A DNA stretch of 64,000 nucleotides from Sympetrum striolatum (lineage: Eukaryota; Arthropoda; Insecta; Odonata; Libellulidae): the NCBI GenBank assembly GCA_947579665.1, contig OX388349.1, positions 23,902,459 through 23,966,458 of the forward strand, given 5' to 3'. The notes under the pieces were generated by a model that did not search any database, was not told where the DNA came from, and saw only the letters and a program-made list of their open reading frames with translations. This document shows positions 12,761 to 24,121 of this stretch, one piece after another. Position 1 is the first letter of the stretch; each line of letters begins with the position of its first letter. Made by a program: the position numbers and the translations under genes.

Positions 12761-15700
12761 TTTATCCGAAAAAATCGAAAATTTCGACTTTTTTGTAGAA
12801 AATATTATACTATAAGTTGTTATTGCGTGTTTAGTAAAATGTTATAGAAGTTATTGAGTGATTTGAGAGGCTTAATGAGAAATAACGACGGTGGAATTTC
12901 GACCGCTGGCAGCTTCATCTTGGCTGTGCCATTGGAGGTCATCCGGACGCAGAGGTAGTTCAATAATATTGCATTACTTGAGAATATATATGGGTGGTGT
13001 TAATTAAGTGTCACGAGATGCAGAAAGTAGATTACGGCCTTTTCTAATGTCTTTATTATAAGGTGCTAAGTGTCCGATAGTTCTCGTGTATGAATTTATC
13101 TCGGCGGTGCTGGAAGAGCTTTAAGAGCTAATGACTCAGTTTTTTTCGCATTTCTTCTAACGATGATATTTTTGCTCTACGTTTTTCTAATATATTTACG
13201 TTTCTTCAATGAATAAATTGTAGATCATATTACCGTATCCGTATATATGTTTATAAAATGAAAGAATTCGTGTCGCCATCTTGAAGACTTGTTATATGAA
13301 CGTTAGAATTTTTGTTGTGCAGTGTTTTACCGATTATGTCTTTGTGATAGTAAAATTTTGGAATATTTATGAGACGACAATATTTAAAATAATGATGTTT
13401 GATATCTGATTTCCGGAGGCTGATTTCATTTACATTCTTGTAATAAATACTGCCACTGAAAATGTGTCTACATGGATAAAATGTTATACTCACGCTTTTG
13501 TTTTATCATTTGTTTGAACGTTTTAGTTGCTTAGAACTCAATCGCTGCTATTTAACGGTAATGAATATAATTAATTTGTTAATTAAGATGGTATAACTTA
13601 CGGGATCATTTCAGAAAATAGTTTACGTTGTTAATGAGAAAACGATATGTTTTTTAGTTACTCATTCTCTTAACAATTGCGTATTAATATTTGAACTTGT
13701 CTCTTACTTCAAGATTCGAATTATTATTATTATTCATTCCATGTACGCTAACCAAAACCTTGTTATATTTCCAAGCCAAAGTTATAAGTTTAGCCCAGAA
13801 GGCTATTGATTTGTTCTTTTTCGCTTCAAAATATAGTTTTTGTGCACCGGAAAAGTTTCTCGGTACGTTCAACTAGTTGATAGATGGATTCGCGTGTAAA
13901 GTGTATGATCGGGGAACGCAGTAACTTCAGTTGTTCGCAGTTCTTAGTTAATTTTTTTGCTTGTAAGCGTAGCGTTGGTAGAGTGAACTTAGGTCGATAA
14001 TAAAGGTCAAGGATTTTTAATTTAAAATGGTCACCCACCCCCAGACGTAATATGTTTTATCCTTGGCTGTTAAAGGGAAGTGCTTATGGCAGAGGTTTAT
14101 TAATACCTCGCGTGCACATACGGCCGTGGAGCACGAAGAGCGCCACGGTTTTGCGTCACTCACGTCATTTCGAGTGCATTTTCGCCTTGATTCCTCATTC
14201 TTGGTATCTTGATGTATCGTGGGACCGCAACTCATAAATAAAGAGTTGAAGAAATTTTTAAGTGCCGGTAATGAGCCATTTATTTCGGTGCTCCAAGTTT
14301 TGCAAAAATTCAACGAAGATTCGTGATCTGCATAATTAAATTAAATTAATTTTATTTTGTGAATATTGAGGTACTGATTTACATTGTCAAATGTTGTTGA
14401 ATAGCATTTCGTGATTGGTAAAATACATAATTACATTTATTTAATTTTAATATATATTTATTTACTACATATTTGGTAAAATAAATCAGATAATGGAGTG
14501 ATTCTCAGTCTACTGCTCTTTATTACATATGCTAATAAATTTATTATTGATTGACTATTACAGATACCGATTTCTTCTGTGATAATTTAAAATTTTCAGA
14601 CAAATTACGAAACTATAAGATACTGCTTGGAGTTATTGTAGAAGAGTACGGATTTAATAGTAATATATCTGTCAGATTATACGTATGTTTTCAGGTACTC
14701 TTTTTACGAACGAAGTAGGCAATTCCAAATTTAAGTTGCTATAATAATAACTATGATAAATCTGTGTTTAGGCGAGATTGATATTGAATTCCTCTTAAAT
14801 ATTTAACTTCCATCAAACCAACGCAATATATTGTACAAATAAAGTGATTGTATTAGAGAAACTGAGAATAATTATGGATGTAAAAATTCCTAAGTCTAAG
14901 GGAAAATATAATATCCTCTACAGGAAAACACCTATGAAGAAGAGGGGTGTGAAAAATCTGCGCAAAGAGCAGTTGTTGTCGGTCAATTGATCGGAAATGA
15001 TTACCTACCATCAACTGAGAGAGTAATTAACCTTATTATCTTTCCCATAGGTGGCGGTCCTTTGGATTTCCGTAAACTTAAATAAATCTGTATTCGCTTT
15101 CTGTAAATCGAATTCGTTTTCTGAAAATCGGAAAATCGTTTGATTTCGAATCAAGTGATTATCTCGTAATAATAAACGCGATTTTGAATTGAAGCCTCCT
15201 TTTAAGATTAGATAGGATCACGGTTCAATTGTCTGCAAAAAATATGTGTGTGCACCCCTTTTAGAGCATTAAAGTCTCCTTTAATTGGGGGTATTGGAGT
15301 GGTTCAAAGAGGATGCGGAAGAGCACTCGATCAGGCGTCTTAAAGCCGTCTCCATCTTCGGGAACAAATTAATTCATTGACGCCGAATCCTTTGCCCAAA
15401 TACTAAGGGGAGGGGCCGTAAACTGCCGGTGCTTTTCAGTCTCTTTGAAAGGCGTCCCACAAAGAGCGACTCCAGCCTTTTGATCCCATAGTCATATCGG
15501 TATGTGCGCGCACTATTAATTCAGTTTATCGCGGGCCCCGAAAAGGTCGTTGGTGGAAGCCTTTTGAGGCATAATGCGGAGGTATTCGTTCGTGGAGAGC
15601 GAAGTGCACGCCATTTACGATGTTGCCGAGGAGCGTCCGCGATTTCCTGATTGAAATTGACAGAGTCGTGTACAGCCGACTACTGCTCCAGAAGTGTAAG

Positions 15701-18680
15701 CAATTCTTCTCAATGAATTCGAAGAGGTTTTGAGCCCAAGGAGGGAGCAATGTATCTTTATCATGATGGGCGGGTGTATATACTTGAATGGTTCGGAGGT
15801 TGGTGCTTCAGCGTGGTTGGGTTCCCCAAACTTATTTCTTACGCATCCCCATTGCAAGGTGATCAACAGAGAGAATCGACATTTTGTGGAATTAATTCAA
15901 AAGGGTATTTTCTGTATAAGTTCATTCGTCCTATCTGTATCTACATATTATCCTTATCTCCGTGCGCTAATTTGTTCGAATTTAGAGAACCCTACAGTTT
16001 ACTGTTTATAATTACGAATATATTTATTCTAGAAAGAATTAGTTTTTAATCAATATAACATCCATGCTTACTACAATTGAAAACCCTCTGAAAATTAAGT
16101 CCTGGATTTATTTGCATTGCATGATGTTTTTACTTTTAATAACTTTTGTATATACACTAATAGTAAACACTAACATACAACAACATAACACCAACATTGT
16201 TTACTGTTGTGTTATATCTAGCAATTATTAATCTTTCCCTTGCAACCTGTTTCGAAGACCTGTAGACCTTTTCCATGGAAATCTTGGATATCTGATTTAA
16301 TATACCATCAAATTAGAATTCTTGCTCATTAGTGTCTATGTATGTAAAATTGTGTCGAAAATTTGCTCATTGAATTATTAATTTGATTATAAAATTTGGT
16401 CTCGGAATTGTAAGCCATTTCGCTCTGAATATCAGAATAAATTTTGGTTACGAAATTTCAGTCTTTTTTAATTAATTCGAACTTGCAATGCTTTTCTTGA
16501 TACAAATATATTATTCGGCATTTTTATTGTATCATTTGAGTACTTATCAAGAGTTTTTTTTTTCTTTGGATATCCTACATAAGAATTTATTTTCTATCTC
16601 CCTTCTGGATAGCTCTTGCGAGTAATAGTTGCGTATTTGCCCGTTTTATCTCTCTTAGAAGAGAAGACACATGGAATTCGGAAGTCTTGTATATACTTCA
16701 TGTGTAACCTGGGCCAAATAATACATTACGTGGAACGCGGAACGTGTGTTGTGGCCTTCATATGGTGCCTCGTACATGTTTTGAGGCGATGAAAACCTCG
16801 TAAAATATCCGGGTATAACACTTTTGGAACCATTTGCGAATGAGAGATGGCCTCCCCTAGCCTTTGCGCACTCGTACCAACATTACAGTGACAAAACGTG
16901 CTCCTCTCGGCCAAATAGTCCCCTCGTGCCGTGCTTTAGAAAGGGTGTTTCCCCAACTACTCAACAGGTGATGCTGCTACCGATTGTTTCCTAACTTTTC
17001 TTGTTTCGATCCCCGTGAATTTCTCCTAGTGTTTTTTGTGCCTCCTCAACTTAGTGGGGCCCTGGCGGTACCTTGTGGGGTTGTGATAGGGGTGTTATGG
17101 TGGTTCTTCTCGTTCTAGTAGATCACATGATATCCACAGTCCAGAAGAATCTTAATTATTATCATTGTGAATCATTCTTTACATATTTCGTAATGATTTC
17201 GTGTGGTATTTTTGTTCAACCACCGCTAAATTGATTTGTTCATATTGAGAGTTTTTCTGTTGTTTATTCGTATCTGCTGTTGATATTTATTTCTCTCTGG
17301 TAACCGGTAAAAATGTGTTCTTTAGGCATGGCGATAGATTTTACCTTTCGATATCTCAATTTTACTATACCATACTAATTATAGGAAAGTTAAGGGATGA
17401 ATTCATTGTCAGTAATAGCAGTATAGTTTTTCGATATTTGATTGAATGACAGTTCATCACCAAATTATCCTGAAAGAAATGATGGTACACCAACTAAACT
17501 ATGCATATTTCATAAAAATGGGTTCAAACTCAGTGTTTTAATCCAGTACTCTTTCACCTGAATTTTTATCAATAGAAATTTATGCGAAGTAGAAGTCGTG
17601 TAGTTTATGCTTTTAATGCTATGTTCAAAAATACATTTAGTTCAGTTGAGTGTTATTTAAGTAACCTACGGTTTCTCCGTAAATTTTAACATGACTAATT
17701 TTATTTGTTACTTAAATTGATATAAAGAAGTGTTGTCAATTGTCACAATTTTTCCAATGATTTTATGATTGTTGTCAAATTCAGTACGGAAAGGGCTTCT
17801 GATTAAAGTCTGCAAACATGCCATTTTATTCTCTTTTCATTATACTTTTTTGAAGTATGATTAGATTCGATGGACGTTTCAATCGATATGAATCGATGGA
17901 CGTTTCAATTAAGGGTGTTGAGATAGATTGTGTGAAGAATTTCGTCGATTTGCTTGAAAATGCAATGGTTTGTTTGTGTTGTCGCTGCATGCTGACCTTC
18001 GGCACAGCTTGCACTTCGAATTAGTGAGTGGTAATAAATTCGTACAGTATGTTCGACGATTTCCTTGAAGTGACTGTTGGAGATGAATATTAATTTCACA
18101 CAGTGTTGTCTGTGGTAATGGATACCATATTTAAAGCGGATATGCATATGTCTTTACTACGCTCAATATCTGTTTAGGTATGCCAATGCCATGGCGACGA
18201 ATAATATCATTACCAAGTTCAAACCCGTCTATGCATTCAAAATAAATGTGGACTCTTGTACCAAATGGGGATAAGGAAATAACACTCACGTGATTTTAGC
18301 TTGTATAATCTTATCTAACCACTCCTCAGCTACTTGGCTAATTCAAGTCTAAACCAGTTCTTGTTGTAGACGTTTAGTCCGGTTTATATCTTATTTATAC
18401 TTACATCCCAGTATGTATTATTCACTTACGTTTCTTCCTTATTCACAAAAGCCTTGATGTTCACGTGAGATTGAATCCCAATAATCTTAAGATCATTCAA
18501 TTTTGGAAATAAGATGTTAACCTTGATTTCGGTCGCTCATCTTCCTGTTTTTTACTACTCTAAGTTGCAAAAATGTTGTTTTTCACGATTTGTTAAATAT
18601 ATATTCAACCACTGATGATTAAAATAGTCCAAATATAAAAGAAAGACTCTAAAAACCATTAAACAAGGGCTTACTTTAGT
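12761..18680. other. Gene-free stretch with several CpG-dense patches
   Basis: No gene recognised in almost 6 kb. CpG-dense patches lie at about 14040-14260, 15290-15770 and 16720-16990. A short (ATT)n run is at 13719-13734. An imperfect hairpin lies near 16175-16220 (ATAACACCAAC paired with GTTGTGTTAT). The remainder is AT-rich with many short frames and no family signature. Confidence 0.4.
17865..17909 (+). repeat. Short tandem duplication, 26-bp period
   Basis: The string TCGATGGACGTTTCAAT occurs twice, starting at 17867 and 17893, with near-identical neighbours. This is a simple two-copy tandem duplication. Confidence 0.85.
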
Positions 18681-18686
18681 TATTTC

Positions 18687-18721
18687 TATACGTATTTCAC
18701 CCTCCACGAGGGCATCTTCAG
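18687..18721 (-). ncRNA. Hammerhead-ribozyme-like core 3
   Basis: On the minus strand the order is CUGAAGA (18721-18715), a hairpin (18714-18699) that folds as stem II with six pairs and a 3-nt loop, then GAAA (18698-18695), then a palindrome AUACGUAU, then A at the cleavage position. CUGANGA, stem II, GAAA and a UH cleavage site are the invariant parts of the hammerhead. Stem I is poor: only weak pairing is seen between the flanks. Very short or palindromic stem III is known for hammerheads of Penelope-like elements. It may be a decayed copy. Confidence 0.45.
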
Positions 18722-19069
18722 AGAAGACTCTAATTGTAAGACTGGCGTATAACGTAAATGTGCCATCGAAAGACTTTAACTCGTTTTACGGACTTCAATG
18801 GTATTGAATATTGGTCAAGTTACAGTTCGAAACTATTTTACGAAAATATTTTGTACGGATGTGTCAACCGTTATAGCATCGATAACTTTATGTGTCTTTC
18901 GATCTCTCGAACCCTTCTGTTATTGATATTTCAACAAATATTTCGAATAACTTACTAATTATTCTTTGGAACCCAAGGATAAAAAAGTGCAATACATAAA
19001 TTTATATTTTATGTTTTACTCAGGCTCCTGTGCGTGCAATGTTACCTTCCGTCATCCTTGATTTCTTCA

Positions 19070-19600
19070 TGGATCAAATCTAGGAATCGAACGCTGGAAT
19101 AAACCGATCGCACGCCTTCGTCGCTTTCGCCGAGCACAAATATTCGCGGCGACAACGCTTTCTCGAATTCTTCACTTGTTCGTCACAACAGGAACACGCT
19201 GCGGCGATAAGGAAATTTCAAAATGGACGTCGTATACTTTTATTCTGATCCGTGAGAATCGACCTTCTTTTCATCTCGATTCGCTCGAGCGGAACGCAAA
19301 TAAGTCGACCAGGAAAACAAACGACGGCAAATTAACAAAAGAAAATCGCCGCCTCCGCCGTGGTAATTTATTTCCCCGATTTTTACACGAATGGAAATCG
19401 AGTTTCCCCTCTGATAATTCGCTCCATTAAATGAGTTAAATAAGGCGGCGATAAGATTTTCTCGCTAAAACGTTATTATTATATGATCGAATTTATAGGT
19501 AGGAAAAGCAGGTCGGAGTTCGCTATACGTGGAATATCAGCTCGGACGACTTCGTTCATTGGCACTACGCTCAGAATTTTTACATAATTTCTCAGTGTGA
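19070..19600. promoter_or_regulatory. CpG-dense patch with repeated GCGGCGATAAG motif
   Basis: This is one of the most CpG-dense patches in the window. GCGGCGATAAG occurs near 19201 and again near 19444. It contains a GATA-type site (GATAAG), and TTAAAT and TTAATT cores lie between. An 84-codon frame (19176-19430) crosses the patch but has no family signature. An enhancer-like role is inference from composition and the repeated motif only. Confidence 0.3.
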
Positions 19601-19764
19601 CTTTTTCATTTACATTTACAGAAGTAAAATTACAATCCCTGGTGAATATGTAGATTTCTCTAATTGATATATTTTTATATATTAGGTATTTTCAGACAAG
19701 TGTGATCCTTCTCTATTAAAGTTTATCTCAAGATCAACACGAAATATAGCTCTTATACCGCAGT

Positions 19765-19920
19765 TGTAGGAAAGGAATGGAAAACTACTTCATTCCTCAT
19801 CTTGTTTAGTAGCCCTCATTTCCCCTTCTAACTCTTTCTCGCTGATATTAGAGGAGGTTATGTATCAGTCAGCCTTCGGGGTGGATACTTAACCTTCTCA
19901 TACCTCATCACCAATGATGG
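19765..19920 (+). repeat. Dispersed repeat, family R (copy 2, partial)
   Basis: Matches the 3' half of the repeat at 5436-5807 in the same orientation: GGAAAACTACTTCATTCCTC parallels GCAAACTACCTCACTCCTC. The blocks ending in GAGG-GGT-ATG-ATCA also correspond. The 5' half is missing. Divergence from copy 1 is clearly greater than between copies 1 and 3. Confidence 0.55.
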
Positions 19921-22035
19921 ACCCACTGATGGAAGAAATTCAATAAGAAAGAAAGACTTTCCCCATAAATCATTAGAACTAGTTACAAAGGCCTTTTATT
20001 TAGTTGTTTTCTATTTTTTTTTGAAGCCATTGTCTTGTTCTACAGGCTTTTCGTTAGAAGTGCTCTTGGTGTCGTCTCCCTAAGAGAAGTAACGCTTTCA
20101 GTAGATTTGATGGTTTATACAGTGAATCTCTCTTCCTTATATCTTACTCATACATGAAAAAAGTTTCAGAAATTTTCTTTTTATGAATGTATTTTAGAAA
20201 AAATATATTCTGTAATGGAATTTTTCCTTTTCTCCAATGCGGGCCTGGAAAGTTTTATATTGACGTTGTGATGTAAGTACTCATAACCTAAGTATCCTAC
20301 AAGTGGAAACGAATCTCATCTTTTCTGTCAATCGAATCAAAGTAAACGCATCGGTCCTTAACACGAAGCCTTTACTAAAAGATGCGTTAATTGAGGATGT
20401 TCATTCTTCGTTACAATCCGTTGTTTGTTTGAGTTGAATGGAGATGCAATTAGGTATTGAGTCCATTCATTCCGCAGTACCGGAGCGGAAGTGGTTAAAA
20501 GTACATTAACGCAGTGACTTGACTTTTTACTTCCTGCGGTGATCTCAGTGATGTTTTTTATTTCCTCTCGTGGTATTTGTTGTACTACATTATTCGTTAT
20601 TTTGAATACACTGTTTAGATTGGCGTAAGGAGACTTGATTGTAGAGCATTAGTTGCATCGTTGATGCCTTAGAATCTTACGGATTAAAGCCTCTGAAAGA
20701 TTTACCTAGGAATTATTGCTTTAATTTGGCTTTAGATATAGTAATTTACAAATCCTATGCATGATTTTACTACGAAATCCATTAAAAGTGGTTGACTATG
20801 TTGATTTATCTCGTAATAGCTTAGTCTGAGGAAGATTATGATTTACAAAAATTTTATTTCGTTTTATTATTATCCAGTTTTTTTATATAATTAAAATATT
20901 AAACTTCATGTCATATGTGTAATATCTTTTTTATTATGGCGCATTTTAGATTTAGGAGCCCTCTTTTACCCTTAAGCTAAAACGATATTTACGAAAATTT
21001 TATCGCAATTATACCATCCAATGTGTATTGTATATCATGTAAAACTGTGATACTTATTCAGTAAATAGTACATTATGAATATGAGCAGAAGTTTAATGGA
21101 TAAACCTTGGTGTAGCGGTTAAATCTATTTAGAATTAATTTACGGTACAAATAATGGATAGAATTTCCTAGTAATTAATTTCAGACCGCGCAATTTTTAT
21201 TTTCCAAGGAATTCCCACGTTTTTCTGTGGTTATTTTATACCAGCGACTTAAGATAATGGAATTTTTCTTTCGTGAGATCATTGCGGTGTTCGTTTTCAA
21301 ATCACGATTTTTTCACGAAAGTTGGAATGAGGTTATGGTGACGCGAGTTTATAGTTTAGCCCGTAGAAATCGGAGACCTAAGTTCGAAGCCGGGCACTTT
21401 CTCTCCTTATTTGAATTCATTGTACCCTTGCACTGTCGCATAGGCTCATTTCCGTTGGGAAAAACAAGATTGTAAATGGTGACCTATAATCTACAGCGAT
21501 GCATTAAAATGAATATGCTAATTCTTACTCTCGATATTGTTCCTTATCCAGACCGTAATTGGTGAGTTCGTTTTTGTGTCGGTACCTTAGAGTAGTGAGT
21601 ACGAATTATGCATAATTATTAGGTTTTGTCGTGACTGTGGAATGGTAAATTATCAGCGGGATGTACTAGAGTTTCTACTGCTCTTAATTAGTTCTAATTC
21701 ATTGAGATATTCAGGTCTTCTTGAATTAGCGGATTATTATATAGTTTTTATGACTACGAATATTCAATTAGTACTCGCGTCTATCCTATGGTTATCCTTT
21801 GCATGTATTTAGTTTTCGTTTTCTGTGTATTGCATTTTGAATCGTTGCTTCATTTAGTCGGAGCGATCAATATAATGCAGTACAGAGTTGGAGATTCTGT
21901 GGGATTTTAGTCTCTTCCTGAAAGAAATATATGCTTTCAAATATTTTCCATATGCTCGCTCCTTCCTCCGAAAATAAAAGAGAAAATTTTATGTCTACAT
22001 TAATAGGCTATGAAATTAGATTTGCTTAGAACAAT
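19921..22035. other. Gene-free stretch
   Basis: AT-rich DNA without a recognised gene, RNA gene or element. An 82-codon frame at 21227-21475 has no family signature. Confidence 0.4.
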
Positions 22036-22039
22036 TGAA

Positions 22040-22165
22040 TGTTAAGAACTTCATGATGAAATTTTACTTAGCACGAGGAAGCGTGCGCCTTAAACCCAAG
22101 GTTGAACAAGGAGTGAAAAATTGTGACATGACTGGGACTCGAACCCAGGTCTCCCACTTTGCCCG
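22040..22165 (-). mobile_element. tRNA-derived SINE, family G (3' part)
   Basis: On the minus strand the B-box GGTTCGAGTCCCAGTCATG leads into GTCACAATTTTTCACTCC and then a body with AAGGCGCACGC. The same order (CTGTCATAC, a T-rich run, CCTTGGG and a GC-rich GCG block) is seen in the SINE at 34390-34575, so both belong to one family. The tRNA 5' half is replaced by the inverted copy that makes the palindrome at 22102-22225. Confidence 0.6.
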
Positions 22166-22225
22166 GAAAGTGGGAGCCCTGGGTTCGAGTCCCAGTCATG
22201 TCACAATTTTTCACTCCTTGTTCAA
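22102..22225. repeat. 124-bp near-perfect palindrome of SINE 3' ends
   Basis: The left arm starting TTGAACAAGGAGTG is matched in reverse complement by the right arm ending CACTCCTTGTTCAA. About 46 outer pairs look perfect. The pairing then continues through CTCCCACTTT/AAAGTGGGAG with one mismatch to a loop of about 6 nt (GCCCGG). Each arm carries a tRNA-like B-box, so the unit is two copies of a SINE 3' segment joined in inverted orientation. Identity between the arms is far higher than between dispersed members of the SINE family, so the inversion is recent or was homogenised. Confidence 0.9.
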
Positions 22226-22571
22226 TCTTTAATTGAATGTTAATTTATGAAAGTAAGCAACATGCCACACTAGTGCAGTTTCTTGATATATCTAGAGGTA
22301 TAGATCCATTTGTAAAAAATAGTTTATCTTCCCTTAGTCTTCTTTTTGGAAGCCGACTTTACTCCGATGTCTATATCCTTTGCTTCAATTGGATTACCGA
22401 TTACATTTACAGGAAAATGTATGCAAATTTTGTAATTTCTACTTTTACCATGATTTAGTGTAATGAAAGTAATGGCATTTGATGCTTAAATTCTTTCTGA
22501 AAACTGCATTGTTCCAATATTGAGTTTTATGCTGAGACAGAGCAAGTATCGCTCCATGACATTAGTGTATT

Positions 22572-22585
22572 GATGTCATGACATC
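22572..22585. repeat. 14-bp perfect palindrome
   Basis: GATGTCATGACATC reads the same on both strands, and CCATGACAT lies just upstream. It may be chance or a dimeric protein-binding site. Nothing around it decides. Confidence 0.3.
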
Positions 22586-22692
22586 ATAAATAATGATAAG
22601 AATCTCGACTTCATTCAGGCGAATTTTAGTTTTATAAGACCACTGTTAGAATCAACACTTAAAACTCGCCATGCAAACAACCAAGCCTTAAA

Positions 22693-22758
22693 TCGATTCG
22701 AACCTGGGAACTCTGCTTCGCTACCCTAGTACACTAATCCCCAAACCACATCGGCCGG
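22693..22758 (-). mobile_element. tRNA-derived SINE head
   Basis: The minus strand reads GCCGGCCGATGTGGTTTGGG, then a B-box CAGGTTCGAATCGA. CCGGCCG followed by an A-box-like block resembles the heads at 33486 and 39749 (CCGGCCGTGGTGGCGGAG). The cloverleaf is incomplete, so it is a SINE relic. Confidence 0.6.
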
Positions 22759-24085
22759 CGAATCGGTCTCTTATTAGTGTTAATAATTCGTGGTCAGACT
22801 CATTTCCGCAAACAGTGCATTGGAAATATTCTCGTTTCGTCTAGACATTGGGATCATCTTTGAAGGCATTGTCTTAGCTTCGTAATTTCAAGTCTCTTTG
22901 TCTTACTCGTTGCTAGAATGACGTCACTGAGACTATGCGTCAGAAATCCGTAGACCGTGACGTGGAATGCGTTCATAGTAGTTTTCGGGATCAGTCATAT
23001 TTCCACTAGGACGTAGCCTTTGATCACGTGACCAGCTGGAAGTGATTATCCATTCTCTCTGAAGGAGGCGTTGCTCTTTTTGCAATAATCTTTTCCGCCA
23101 GAGGCGCGTCTTCTCCCTTGTTTGTCCTTCTGCATCCAAGCGTGTTGCGGCTATTTTGAAATGTTGTTTATTGGCCTGCTTTCGCGTACGCCTTGAATCA
23201 TCGCGCCGCACTTTTTTATACTTATTTTCTTCCCCGTTTTTTTTTCTCTCTTTCAGACAGCGGGTAATTTGGGAGTACAGCACACGGTGTGCTTTCTATT
23301 TTCGGATTTCGGAGACGTATCCTTAATCCGGCGAAATTATTCCGAATTCTTAATTTTCTGATTTTTTTCGAAAGGGAAGGGGTTTTCGTCTTGACGGAAG
23401 ATTTGTATCGCATGAAAGAGTAATGGATCAAGCCACCCACCTCCGTTTATTTTCTTAGTTATTTATTCCATGTATGAAGGGCCTTTTCTTTGCAAAGTAT
23501 TAACCTTTATGTGACCCTTATTCTTTGTACATCGATTTTTTATTCATAATTCTATCCATCTGTAAAAATTGTATTTTCAAGGGTTTTTCTGATATAACGA
23601 ACGAAATAGCTTTGGCAATAGTCTGGAGAATTGATACTTTGGAATGTTGCATGAAACATTTATCTGTGTAATCATGGATGTATTCCCAGATTTTCCTTTA
23701 AATTAAACATTATTAACAGTAAAAGTCGTTAGAACAAATCCCGATTAATACCGTATGGAACATATGTGTTAATAGAATTCTCTTTGTTGTTGCGCGTGGT
23801 ATTGATTAGTGATGTAAACAAACAGTATTCTTGACCTTCCGTGGTCTAAACGTACTCTTTTTGGAGTGAAAAATTTTTTCTAGAAACCTATTTCAATATT
23901 CCTCTACCATTCTAACGTAAGATTTGTGGGGTAATCGGAGAAATCACCACTTAATATCCACCTAAATATTACTTAATTTGGAAGAAGGTTGGTTGTTTAG
24001 GTATTTGCATTATTTTGTTACCAAATCGTACTCTAACGGATAGAGTAGTCAAAAGATGAGTTAACGCTCAAATAAAACCTATTTA
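22759..24085. other. Gene-free stretch with CpG-dense patch at 22920-23380
   Basis: No gene recognised. A minus-strand frame of 116 codons (22933-23283) encodes a very Arg/Lys/Gln-rich string. It resembles no family I know and overlaps the CpG-dense patch, so it is probably chance. Confidence 0.4.
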
Positions 24086-24121
24086 TACATACATACATAC
24101 ATACATACATACATACATACA
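24086..24121 (+). repeat. (TACA)9 microsatellite
   Basis: An uninterrupted run of nine TACA tetranucleotides. Confidence 0.95.

Noticed and set aside
22933..23283. 116-codon minus-strand frame rich in Arg, Lys and Gln
   Set aside because: Composition-driven, no family resemblance, no splice or start context.
24086..24121. CRISPR-like regular repeat
   Set aside because: It is a continuous tetranucleotide microsatellite without spacers. No CRISPR arrays were seen anywhere in the window.
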